Below are positions 24,101 to 30,595 of a stretch of DNA of 64,000 nucleotides, piece after piece. Numbering within the stretch: position 1 is the stretch's first letter; each line of letters starts with the position of its first letter. The position numbers were made by a program, and so were the translations under genes. A model generated the notes under the pieces. The model saw only the letters and a program-made list of their open reading frames with translations. It was not told the origin of the DNA and did not search any database. This stretch comes from Bacteroides mediterraneensis. Its GTDB lineage: Bacteria > Bacteroidota > Bacteroidia > Bacteroidales > Bacteroidaceae. Where the stretch lies: positions 1-64,000 of the forward strand of contig NZ_JACJKA010000014.1 of NCBI RefSeq assembly GCF_016900355.1, read 5' to 3'.

Positions 24101-24819
24101 ACATCTTCAAGCGCATCAGCATGGACACTTCGATGCTGACGGCTTCGGAAGACGACATCCAGGACCTCATCGGCAAGGTGAACAAGGGATTCCAGACGTG
24201 CAACTTCGTGGGCGTCATCCAGTGCATCGAGATGAAGGTGGAAGAGAGCAGCAACCGCGTGGTGAACAGCCTGCGCGCCATCCAGAAATACTACAATGAG
24301 CATGCCTACGACCTGGCGCCGGGCACCAACCTCTTCTCGTCGGAAAACGAGCAGCTGGTGAAGCAGGAAGCCATCGCCCTGCTCCGCGACTTCATCAAAG
24401 AGATTCATGCCTACCGCTACGACAGCATCCGCTTGTACGACTCGTTCGAGCTGCGTTTCCGCATCATCGAGAACAACAACGACACGGGCTTCGTGGAGAA
24501 ACTCTCGAACGTGGGTTCGGAAGGTACCGACATCTTAGTGAAGGCCATGATCAACATCATGCTGCTGAACGTGTTCAAGGAAGGGGCTTCGCGCAAGTTC
24601 AAGGACTTCAAGCTGCACTGCATGATGGACGAAATCGGCAAGCTCCACCCGAACAACGTGAACGGTATCCTGAAGTTTGCCAACGACCGGAACATCATCC
24701 TCATCAACGGCTCGCCCACGGAACTGAACCGCGATGCCTACAAGCATGTGTACCTGCTCACCAAAGGGGCACATAGCAAGACGCGCATCGCCCGGCTCAT
24801 CTCCGACCAGAAGCTGTAA
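21163..24819 (+). CDS. mksB: SMC-like ATPase of an MksBEF/Wadjet-type condensin
   Basis: A 1218-residue ATPase. Walker A is GTQGVGKST (31-39). Long charged coiled coils fill roughly residues 215-900, with a hinge-like interruption near 540-610 (WQTNLSPKIVDEGTSFYGIS). The C-terminal head has an unusual signature, NVGSEGTDIL (1117-1125) in place of LSGGE, and Walker B LHCMMDEIGKLHP (D1156, E1157). Such proteins load on DNA as rings and extrude loops; Wadjet relatives restrict plasmids. The ATG at 21163 overlaps the mksE stop. No JetD/MksG topoisomerase-like nuclease follows: a terminator and repeat array come next. That favours a chromosome-organising role over plasmid cleavage, unless the nuclease is elsewhere. 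Confidence 0.8.
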   Translation: MRNLNRIIFINSANIPYADDIYLDGNVHFIGTQGVGKSTVLRAILFFYNADTQKLGIPVEKQSYTEYYFPYSNSYIIYEVATEQGPFCILSFKSMGRVCYRFIDSPYRMEFFVDEHRTAYSGNDRIRAALDQYGVDYSRIIYTYDEYRNILYGNGAGPEMSRYSLMESKQYQNIPRTIQNVLLNSKLDAEFIKKTIISSINEDETAIDLNTYKEHLKNFETRLRDIEEFQKRETQKQAKEITSLSAQVARQQTALVQGCRELAATFRLTESQLPKAEERKHKAEKERAALLTRRQELQEQSRQRCDKMQEALAILNNELQKAQQKEKEYARRQIEEIKERAARKDEWKNKQQGLQEEQRILTSHYTEISTKYKSLIQSLDEQWNRIHEAKIKQLEGLNNTFNARIEEARRQHEAATEALYQEYEQLSQQLHPERSGKQNELTALDYQMQLCRKETFFEAEQEELKHRIQSYTGLHMSKKNRINNAQLIIKELTLKWEEELQKGLKEKDEALMQLQAEHLQLRPRMDELETFLKNSKSTLQGWLKEHKKGWEENIGKLCDESILWQTNLSPKIVDEGTSFYGISISLQDIERHIRSIDDYQAERDKGVKRLAEIQAETLRLQQEKEALEEQLKAKYQPRIKEQKDVISVQEYELEKLEQQYQKDMLDLDDWKKKAEAERAAKLRKLEEEKQRIAAELQEIDGKLNNLNREKSEKLNRLKQEWNQVQQDIAREKETQAGSIRLEDQEEQQRIATEKAEYERQMKQELHSQGANTERLQQIGSQLRDIDRELLFIKEHATLLIEYEKDKRDLIDHIPEWKREQEEQKRQLGQEKDNLRRETSGLQEQIDAVNKELQQAEQEVTQLQANLEAYGKIPAYDWYKPHQDIFNPEHPVTVEIHTPRTCLELIDELGRTDSQYMTLQNRLRKEVNLFTGHFDEDNTFKFKTKFTEDWEYLRFAEELHDFVEENKISEFVRRINNEHSDIFKRISMDTSMLTASEDDIQDLIGKVNKGFQTCNFVGVIQCIEMKVEESSNRVVNSLRAIQKYYNEHAYDLAPGTNLFSSENEQLVKQEAIALLRDFIKEIHAYRYDSIRLYDSFELRFRIIENNNDTGFVEKLSNVGSEGTDILVKAMINIMLLNVFKEGASRKFKDFKLHCMMDEIGKLHPNNVNGILKFANDRNIILINGSPTELNRDAYKHVYLLTKGAHSKTRIARLISDQKL

Positions 24820-24857
24820 GCGGCACGACAGCCGGCAGCAGAATTCAAAGCAGATTC

Positions 24858-24890
24858 AATAGCGGTATCCTCGGGGTATCGCTATTTTTT
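24858..24890 (+). terminator. Terminator of the Mks operon
   Basis: A 13-bp stem, AATAGCGGTATCC (24858-24870) with GGTATCGCTATT plus one G (24874-24886), two G-U pairs and a 3-base loop, is followed by TTTTTT. It lies 38 bp after the stop of the ATPase gene and shows the operon ends here. Confidence 0.8.
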
Positions 24891-24929
24891 ATGTCAGAAA
24901 CGTCCCGGTATTTTCCAGCAAACGCCATT

Positions 24930-25036
24930 CCCATTTTTATGTTTCCAGTTCGGGAAACGTAGGTTTCTCCATCGGGAACCGTACGTTTCGCAGGCGGAAA
25001 ACCTACGTTTCTCATACGGAGAACATAGAAAGTCGG
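24930..25036. repeat. 22-bp tandem palindrome array A2
   Basis: Five units centred at 24938/39, 24960/61, 24982/83, 25004/05 and 25026/27 are spaced exactly 22 bp. Examples are GGGAAACGTAGGTTTC, GGGAACCGTACGTTTC and GGAAAACCTACGTTTC. The last unit ends ACATAGAAA, as in array A1, and the first begins ATTTTTATGTTTCC, its mirror image. It lies just after the Mks operon terminator in the 24820-25206 gap; the rest of that gap holds the next gene's promoter. Confidence 0.65.
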
Positions 25037-25131
25037 ACGGTGCTTTTTGATAAATGCTTCCCCGGTTTACAGAATCGTTCCATAAAATAGGCTGCACATC
25101 GGAAACACAAGCTGGAAAACTTTGTTTTCCG

Positions 25132-25163
25132 CTTGCCGCTTCACTCGGTTTGCACTATCTTTG
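25132..25163 (+). promoter_or_regulatory. Promoter of the AAA-ATPase/PD-(D/E)XK gene
   Basis: CTTG (25132-25135) and TATCTTTG (25156-25163) are 20 bp apart. A hairpin of GGAAAAC/GTTTTCC (25114-25130, loop TTT) lies directly upstream. The promoter lies within the longest possible frame, so the ATG at 25207 was chosen. Confidence 0.55.
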
Positions 25164-25206
25164 GGAAAAAGTATTCATTATTCATTCTTTATTATTCATT
25201 CGCCCC

Positions 25207-26772
25207 ATGAAGTACCCTATCGGAATACAGAGCTTTGACCAGATTATCGAAGACGGATACGTCTATATCGACAAAACTGACTTAGTCTATCAACTGACCC
25301 ATGAAGGAAAAACCTATTTTCTGAGCCGTCCGCGACGCTTCGGAAAAAGTCTGCTGGTGTCTACCTTGGAGCACTATTTCCTGGGGCACAAGGAACTGTT
25401 CAAGGGGCTAAAGATAGACCAGCTGGAAAAGGACTGGCACGTGTATCCCGTGTTTCATGTGGACTTCAACGGCTCCAACTTTACCCAAGCGGGGGTGCTA
25501 GAAGAACGGCTGGAGGATTACGTGTCCGATTGGGAAACCCACTACGGACTGACTTCCGAAGCCGATCGGCTGGACGTAGGAGGGCGGTTTATCAAGATGC
25601 TCCGTGCAGCACATGAGCAGAGCGGACGACGGGCTGTGGTACTGATTGATGAATACGACAAACCGATTCTGGACGTACTCGATGTGGACACCAGACTGGA
25701 AGACCGACACCGCAACGTACTGAAAGCCTTCTACTCCGTGTTCAAGGGAGCCGATGCCCACCTGCAGTTTGTCCTGCTAACGGGAGTCACCAAGTTCTCG
25801 CAGGTGAGTGTATTCAGTGGGTTCAACCAGCCCAAGGACATCAGCATGGACCGCCGCTATGAGGCGCTCTGCGGCATCACCCAAGAAGAGATAGACCGCT
25901 ATTTCCCAGAGCCCATCGCGGAAATGGCACACGACTACCAATGTATGCCGGAGGAAATGAGGCAACGGCTCAAACTGCAATACGACGGCTACCATTTCAG
26001 TGAACGGCTGACGGACGTGTACAATCCCTTCAGCCTGCTCAACGCATTGGACAGTCTGCGGATATACGATTACTGGTTCCGCTCCGGCACGCCTACCTAC
26101 CTCATCCGGCTCCTTACCCATTTCAACGAGAACCTCAACGAACTCACGGGAAAATACTACCGTCCCGAAGAGTTCATCGACTACAAGGCGGATGTGGAAC
26201 AGCCCCTGCCCATGATTTTCCAAAGCGGATACCTCACCATCAAGGACTACGACCGGGATTTCAATACCTTCCTGCTCGACTTCCCCAACAACGAGGTGAA
26301 GAACGGCTTCCTGACCATGCTGGCCGCCTCTTACCTAAAGCCGGGCACGGAAACCGGAGGATGGATTCGCAACGTGGTAGTAACCCTGCGGAAAGGCGAC
26401 ACAGAGACCCTGCGTACCCTCTTCACTTCTTTCCTGGCCAGCATCCCCTACACCATGCGCCGAAAGGAGGACGAGACGGAACGCGAGCGCTATTTCCAAT
26501 ACACCTTCTACCTGATTATGCGGATGGTCAGTGTCTACACGGTCTATGTGGAAAAGACACAGAGCCAAGGACGGGTGGACTGCATCGTGGAAACACCGCA
26601 ATATGTCTATATTTTCGAGTTCAAGCTGGACGGCACAGCCGAAGAGGCTCTTCAGCAGATAGAGGAAAAGGGGTATGCAAGGGAATATGCCTCCGACTCC
26701 CGCACGCTTTACAGAATAGGCGCCAGCTTCTCTTCCGAAACTGGCACGATCGGCGACTGGAAATGTATATAA
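25207..26772 (+). CDS. AAA-ATPase-like/PD-(D/E)XK nuclease-like protein
   Basis: A 521-residue protein of the Pfam AAA-ATPase_like plus PDDEXK_9 architecture, an expanded but poorly understood family in gut Bacteroidetes. The N-terminal part begins YPIGIQSFDQIIEDGYVYIDKTDLVY and has a P-loop-like FLSRPRRFGKSLLVSTLEHYF, then VVLIDEYDKPILD (Walker B) and LTGVTKFSQVSVFSGFN. The C-terminal part has GRVDCIVET...YVYIFEFKLDG, the D...ExK nuclease residues, followed by EALQQIEEKGYA. A role in DNA processing, defence or mobile elements has been guessed for the family, but none is established. A truncated relative lies at 14839-15330. YjbQ follows after 23 bp. Confidence 0.85.
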   Translation: MKYPIGIQSFDQIIEDGYVYIDKTDLVYQLTHEGKTYFLSRPRRFGKSLLVSTLEHYFLGHKELFKGLKIDQLEKDWHVYPVFHVDFNGSNFTQAGVLEERLEDYVSDWETHYGLTSEADRLDVGGRFIKMLRAAHEQSGRRAVVLIDEYDKPILDVLDVDTRLEDRHRNVLKAFYSVFKGADAHLQFVLLTGVTKFSQVSVFSGFNQPKDISMDRRYEALCGITQEEIDRYFPEPIAEMAHDYQCMPEEMRQRLKLQYDGYHFSERLTDVYNPFSLLNALDSLRIYDYWFRSGTPTYLIRLLTHFNENLNELTGKYYRPEEFIDYKADVEQPLPMIFQSGYLTIKDYDRDFNTFLLDFPNNEVKNGFLTMLAASYLKPGTETGGWIRNVVVTLRKGDTETLRTLFTSFLASIPYTMRRKEDETERERYFQYTFYLIMRMVSVYTVYVEKTQSQGRVDCIVETPQYVYIFEFKLDGTAEEALQQIEEKGYAREYASDSRTLYRIGASFSSETGTIGDWKCI

Positions 26773-26795
26773 AATAAACCAATCAACCTGTTATA

Positions 26796-27212
26796 ATGAT
26801 GATACAACAAACGACTTTTACCCTCCGGCCACGCACCCGCGGCTTTCATTTGGTGACGGACGAGGTGCTGAACCACCTGCCGGCATTGCCCAAAACCGGA
26901 CTGCTCAACCTCTTCATCCAGCATACCAGTGCCGGATTGTCCATCAACGAGAACTGTGACCCGGACGTACGGAGCGACATGGAAAAGATTTTCAATAACC
27001 TGGTGCGCGAACGGGAATCCTGGTACGACCATACGCTGGAAGGATGGGACGACATGCCCGCCCATGCCAAATCGACCTTGGTGGGAGCCAGTATTTCTAT
27101 TCCCATTACCGACGGACGACTGAACCTGGGCACGTGGCAAGGAATCTACCTCTGTGAGTTCCGCAACCACGGCGGAGGACGACGTATTGTGGCCACCCTT
27201 ATCGGAGAATGA
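26796..27212 (+). CDS. yjbQ: YjbQ family protein (UPF0047)
   Basis: A 138-residue cytoplasmic protein of the YjbQ/UPF0047 family. The family signature is clear: GLLNLFIQHTSAGLSINENCDPDVRSDME, then WYDHTLEGWDDMPAHAKSTLVGASISIPI and GTWQGIYLCEFRNHGG. YjbQ proteins were reported to have weak thiamine phosphate synthase activity and to suppress loss of thiE in E. coli; the true role is open. The conserved His residues (QHTSAG, DDMPAH) form the presumed active site. It may be co-transcribed with the AAA-ATPase gene. A ThiE/TenI-like gene lies 11 kb away. Confidence 0.9.
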   Translation: MMIQQTTFTLRPRTRGFHLVTDEVLNHLPALPKTGLLNLFIQHTSAGLSINENCDPDVRSDMEKIFNNLVRERESWYDHTLEGWDDMPAHAKSTLVGASISIPITDGRLNLGTWQGIYLCEFRNHGGGRRIVATLIGE

Positions 27213-27233
27213 CACGGAGAGCCACATCCCTCG

Positions 27234-29159
27234 TCAGAGAGCAGATTGCGGAGCGGAAAGACTGAGGCTGTCGGAGAAACATTTACCGGCTTCTCCGGTC
27301 AGCACCACCCGCGAAAGATCGATTCCCTCGGCGGCTTCTTCCGAAATGACTCCCTTGGCGGCCATCCTGCGGGCCACCAAGCGGAAATGTCCTTCCTGAT
27401 TGGCTTTCAACCGTCCGTTGTCATCAAACGAAGTACGGTAGTGCTTTGGCTTCGGGATAATGGAAGCCAGATAGATACATTCCTCCAGCGTCAGTTGCGA
27501 CGGACGCTTCTTAAAATAAAACTCCGAGGCTTCTAACAAGCCATAGATTCTCGGCCCCCATTCGGCTATATTAAGATACACCTCAAACATCCGGTCCTTT
27601 GAGGTAAGATGATTCTGCTCAATCAGCCATACAATCAAAGCTTCTTCCAGTTTCCGTGCAATGTTTTTCCGGCGGTTCAGAAACACATTTTTGACCAGCT
27701 GCATGGAAATCGTGCTTCCCCCACGGGCAAAACGGCGAGCTTTCAAGTCGTAGGCCATGGCCTGACGAATGGCATCGGGCAAGAAGCCCTGATGGTAGAA
27801 GAAACCGCCGTCCTCACTTTGCAGCACGGCCATGCGCATCAGCTGCGGCACACTGTCGAGCGGCAGGAAATGGTTCCACGAAGGCCCTACCGGGAATGTA
27901 CGTACCGGCACTTCATCTTCGTAGGCAGTGTATTCAAACTCTTCCGACATCTTGCTGAGATTGGTCGTTCCATAGCCCAGAATCCGGAAATGATCGGGAT
28001 ACAGGTCGGAATGAAACTGCAGGCTGTCAGGACAAGCCAAGTCGGCATCCAGTCCGAAATCGTAGGACAGGTTACCTGCCACCCGGATGCCCTCTAAGTT
28101 CTCAAACAGACCGTGGGGTAAGGAACCGAACAGTTCTTCAGCCGGGAAAGAAGATTTATGGATGGATGCAATCAAATGACCGGGCGGTTCCACACGCAAG
28201 TAGGGATGAAACTGCAGACGGTTGAAACGTACCGTGCTGGCACTGTCCAGTTCCAGTGCATGCGGCTCCACGTTCAGATGGAAGTCCAGTTCCCCCTCGT
28301 CCAGGTTGATGCGTTCCGGCGACAGCCGACGATGGAACACGGTCAGCCCGTCTACTTCCGTCTTACCAGACAAGACCAGTTTTCCGCTTTCCTTCTGCTG
28401 AGTGAAACTCAAATAAAGGCGGTCGAAAGAAACCTCCGCTCCCAACCTGCGACGAATATAAGGTACCATCAAGTCGGGAGCCTGAATGCCTACCGACACC
28501 CGTCGCTCGTCAGCATTGATTTCGCCTTCAGTCTGCCAGTGTTGCGTGCGTGCCCCCTCCACAAAGTTGAGGCGACTATTGAAACGATGATGATTGATGC
28601 TGAACTCCGGCACGAACAAGCTGACTGAATCACTGTCCTTCCGCTCCCGAATCCGGAGATTAGTGAGCTTTCCGTCGGAAGGTAGCAGACGAAATACCCC
28701 ATCGAGCACTTTTCCCACCCGCTCATCAAAGCCCAGGTGAGCAGCATTCTGTCCGGAAGTCTCCTCCCAGTCTGCCCGGCTACGGAACAGAAAATCATAG
28801 TTAGCTGTCTGGTTCTCCTTCACAAAACTGACCGTCAGGCCGTCCATATAGACATTGCGTACCTCCGCATTGCCCTTCAACAATTGCCAGAAACCCAAGT
28901 CAAACGCCGCCGAACGAAGAGTCAGCAATGTGTCCCTTCCCTCAGGCACCACCGACAATCCCCCAAGAGAAAGCCGTCCGGTTCCTTCAAACTGAAGGTT
29001 GTCATAATGCACCTCCAGCCCGTAGCGTTGTTCCACCTGAGCAATTTTCCTCTCCATCAGACGGTTCAAGATGCGGTTGCGGAAAATCCACAATCCGCCA
29101 GCAAGCAGAAAGAGGCACGCCAGCAAGCCCGCACCTGTGTAAATCAGTATCCGTTTCAT
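27234..29159 (-). CDS. Glycosyltransferase-51 peptidoglycan transglycosylase with AsmA-like N-terminal domain
   Basis: A 641-residue inner-membrane protein. A signal anchor (KRILIYTGAGLLACLFLLAGGLWIF) is followed by ~400 residues with repeated beta-strand pattern like the AsmA/TamB superfamily (VEQRYGLEVHYDNLQFEGTGRLSLGGLSV). The C-terminal ~200 residues are a glycosyltransferase-51 domain: LQSEDGGFFYHQGF with catalytic E449-D450, ARRFARGGSTISMQLVKNVFL and EVYLNIAEWGPRIYG. That domain polymerises lipid II into glycan strands. Ordinary monofunctional transglycosylases have about 230 residues, so the large AsmA-like extension is unusual and could link glycan synthesis to lipid or outer-membrane traffic. 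No transpeptidase domain is present. The ATG at 29159 fits the anchor and the promoter. Confidence 0.8.
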   Translation of the reverse strand: MKRILIYTGAGLLACLFLLAGGLWIFRNRILNRLMERKIAQVEQRYGLEVHYDNLQFEGTGRLSLGGLSVVPEGRDTLLTLRSAAFDLGFWQLLKGNAEVRNVYMDGLTVSFVKENQTANYDFLFRSRADWEETSGQNAAHLGFDERVGKVLDGVFRLLPSDGKLTNLRIRERKDSDSVSLFVPEFSINHHRFNSRLNFVEGARTQHWQTEGEINADERRVSVGIQAPDLMVPYIRRRLGAEVSFDRLYLSFTQQKESGKLVLSGKTEVDGLTVFHRRLSPERINLDEGELDFHLNVEPHALELDSASTVRFNRLQFHPYLRVEPPGHLIASIHKSSFPAEELFGSLPHGLFENLEGIRVAGNLSYDFGLDADLACPDSLQFHSDLYPDHFRILGYGTTNLSKMSEEFEYTAYEDEVPVRTFPVGPSWNHFLPLDSVPQLMRMAVLQSEDGGFFYHQGFLPDAIRQAMAYDLKARRFARGGSTISMQLVKNVFLNRRKNIARKLEEALIVWLIEQNHLTSKDRMFEVYLNIAEWGPRIYGLLEASEFYFKKRPSQLTLEECIYLASIIPKPKHYRTSFDDNGRLKANQEGHFRLVARRMAAKGVISEEAAEGIDLSRVVLTGEAGKCFSDSLSLSAPQSAL

Positions 29160-29178
29160 AATGTTCGCGTCTATGCCA

Positions 29179-29186
29179 CAAAGGTA
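29179..29186 (-). promoter_or_regulatory. -7 element of the transglycosylase gene
   Basis: On the minus strand TACCTTTG lies 20 bp before ATG 29159. It decides against the much longer upstream frame to 29282. No clear -33 is seen. Confidence 0.5.
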
Positions 29187-29374
29187 AAAAATATTCGCTG
29201 AAAACCTTGCGAAAATTCTATCCGCATAATCCACAATTTCAAGCTGATAATCACACTCCACAAAAGGACAGTACGTAAACACCCTTCTCCTATTTGCAAA
29301 CGTACCCCAATAGGACTATTTTTAAACTAATCCGAAACGGATTCAAATTCATACAATCTCTCTTAACCTCTTCT

Positions 29375-29433
29375 ACTCCGTACGTTCCGGCGTTTTCTTA
29401 TCCACTTTCACAAGCAGACGGACCGTACGGAGT
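29375..29433 (+). terminator. Orphan terminator-like hairpin
   Basis: ACTCCGTACGTTCCG (29375-29389) pairs with CGGACCGTACGGAGT (29419-29433), 14 of 15 positions, followed by GTTTTTT. The T run is on the plus strand, yet no plus-strand gene lies between the divergent transglycosylase start and this point. It could end a small RNA from about 29290. The rest of 29160-29531 holds the -7 of the transglycosylase, a short AATCCG/CGGATT repeat at 29329-29343, and a -7-like TATCTTTA (29488-29495) for the next gene. Confidence 0.5.
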
Positions 29434-29531
29434 GTTTTTTATCCCTAAGAAACCAAGCCCTCTTCATGGATATTCCAAAAGAAATCGTATCTTTACAGCA
29501 TAATCCATTTATTAACTAAAAACTTTAGATT

Positions 29532-29804
29532 ATGGCAAGCAGAAAATCATTGAAAAAAACCGTCAATTATATCACTGAAGTGGCAGCAGGACTCTGCCTG
29601 GTAGAATCGGCCAATGCCAATGCGGAAAAACGCGAAGCTTACAGCCAGCTGTTTCTCCAGATTATCAACTTGCGCAACGACATCATCAGCCGTATCAGCC
29701 ACACGGAACCGGGTAGCGTGAAACTGTTCTATAAGAAACTGAGAACCGACTTCAATGCCGAAGTGGACAACGTGTTCAAGAAACTGGAAGAACTGGCCAA
29801 ATAA
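29532..29804 (+). CDS. Small conserved hypothetical protein
   Basis: A 90-residue, all-helical soluble protein (SLKKTVNYITEVAAGLCLVESANANAEKREAYSQLF..., LRNDIISRISH, VKLFYKKLRTDFNAEVDNVFKKLEELAK). No signal or membrane segment. It resembles uncharacterised short proteins that recur in Bacteroidales; no function can be assigned. It starts 6 bp before the acyltransferase gene's start on the same strand, so the two form an operon. TATCTTTA at 29488-29495 is a plausible -7. Confidence 0.7.
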   Translation: MASRKSLKKTVNYITEVAAGLCLVESANANAEKREAYSQLFLQIINLRNDIISRISHTEPGSVKLFYKKLRTDFNAEVDNVFKKLEELAK

Positions 29805-29810
29805 ATACGC

Positions 29811-30368
29811 ATGAAACAAGCCATCTGCCGATTTATCTACCACAAACTGCTGGGCTGGAAAGCGGAAGTGAATGTGCCCGACTTCAAGAAGTGCATCATC
29901 TGTGCAGCCCCGCATACCACCAACTGGGACCTGATTATCGGGAAACTGTTCATCACGGCCGTAGGCCGCCAATCGGGTTTTCTGATGAAGAAGGAATGGT
30001 TCTTCTTCCCGCTGGGCATCCTGTTCCGGAAGATGGGAGGAATTCCTGTGCACCGCGACAAGCGTACCTCCATGGTGGACCAACTGGTAGAACGAATCAA
30101 GAAAAGCGATACGTTTCACCTGGCCATCACTCCGGAGGGTACTCGCTCGGTCAACCCGGAATGGAAGAAGGGGTTCTATTACATTGCCTTGGGGGCCCAG
30201 ATTCCCATCGTACTGATTGGAATAGATTATAAAGAGAAATGCATCAAGGCAGGGAAATACCTCATGCCGACGGGCGACATTGAAAAGGACATGAAAGAAA
30301 TCAAGTCGTATTTCAAGGATTTCAAGGGGAAACATCCCGAAAAATTCACCGTAGGAAACATCGACTGA
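29811..30368 (+). CDS. 1-acyl-sn-glycerol-3-phosphate acyltransferase family protein
   Basis: A 185-residue PlsC-family acyltransferase. Motif I is HTTNWD (HX4D), motif II lies around FFFPLGILFRKMGGIPVHRDK and motif III is ITPEGTRSVNPEW. IPIVLIGIDYKEKCIKAG closes the fold. It lacks a strong membrane helix and is shorter than PlsC (about 240), so it belongs to the compact glycerol acyltransferase subfamily, with an unknown acceptor lipid. It is the second gene of the two-gene operon. A 22-bp palindrome array begins within 13 bases of its stop codon. Confidence 0.85.
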   Translation: MKQAICRFIYHKLLGWKAEVNVPDFKKCIICAAPHTTNWDLIIGKLFITAVGRQSGFLMKKEWFFFPLGILFRKMGGIPVHRDKRTSMVDQLVERIKKSDTFHLAITPEGTRSVNPEWKKGFYYIALGAQIPIVLIGIDYKEKCIKAGKYLMPTGDIEKDMKEIKSYFKDFKGKHPEKFTVGNID

Positions 30369-30380
30369 AACGTATGCGAA

Positions 30381-30506
30381 AAACACTTCGACGTTTACCT
30401 TAAAACGCAAGTGCGTTTCAACTAAAACGCTTAGGCGTTTGAAGGAAAACGCAAGGACGTTTTGACTAAAACGCAAGTGCATTTTTATCCAAACACAAAG
30501 GCGTTT
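30381..30506. repeat. 22-bp tandem palindrome array B1
   Basis: Six units start at 30381, 30403, 30425, 30447, 30469 and 30491, exactly 22 bp apart. Each is a 16-bp palindrome of the form AAACGCnnnnGCGTTT (for example AAACGCAAGTGCGTTT and AAACGCTTAGGCGTTT) plus a 6-bp linker. The first and last units are degenerate (AAACAC). It fills the space between the acyltransferase stop and the terminator at 30515. Confidence 0.75.
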
Positions 30507-30514
30507 TGAAGAAC

Positions 30515-30558
30515 AAGAAAAGCTGCCTCATTTTCAACAACTTGAGGCAGCTTTTCTT
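30515..30558. terminator. Bidirectional terminator after the acyltransferase operon and barrel gene
   Basis: AAGAAAAGCTGCCTCA (30515-30530) and TGAGGCAGCTTTTCTT (30543-30558) form a perfect 16-bp stem between the convergent acyltransferase and barrel genes, with T-rich flanks on both strands. Confidence 0.85.
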
Positions 30559-30595
30559 TTTATCACAAATAAAAAATAACCTTCTCGAAATCCGG

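Noticed and set aside
19324-26772. A complete Wadjet system with the following AAA-ATPase/PD-(D/E)XK gene as its nuclease
   Set aside because: A terminator, a repeat array and a separate promoter lie between, and the protein belongs to a different family from the JetD/MksG toprim-like subunit.
29294-29503. 69-codon plus-strand frame between the transglycosylase and the small conserved gene
   Set aside because: It begins with TTG, crosses the orphan hairpin and its T run, and has no protein-like features.
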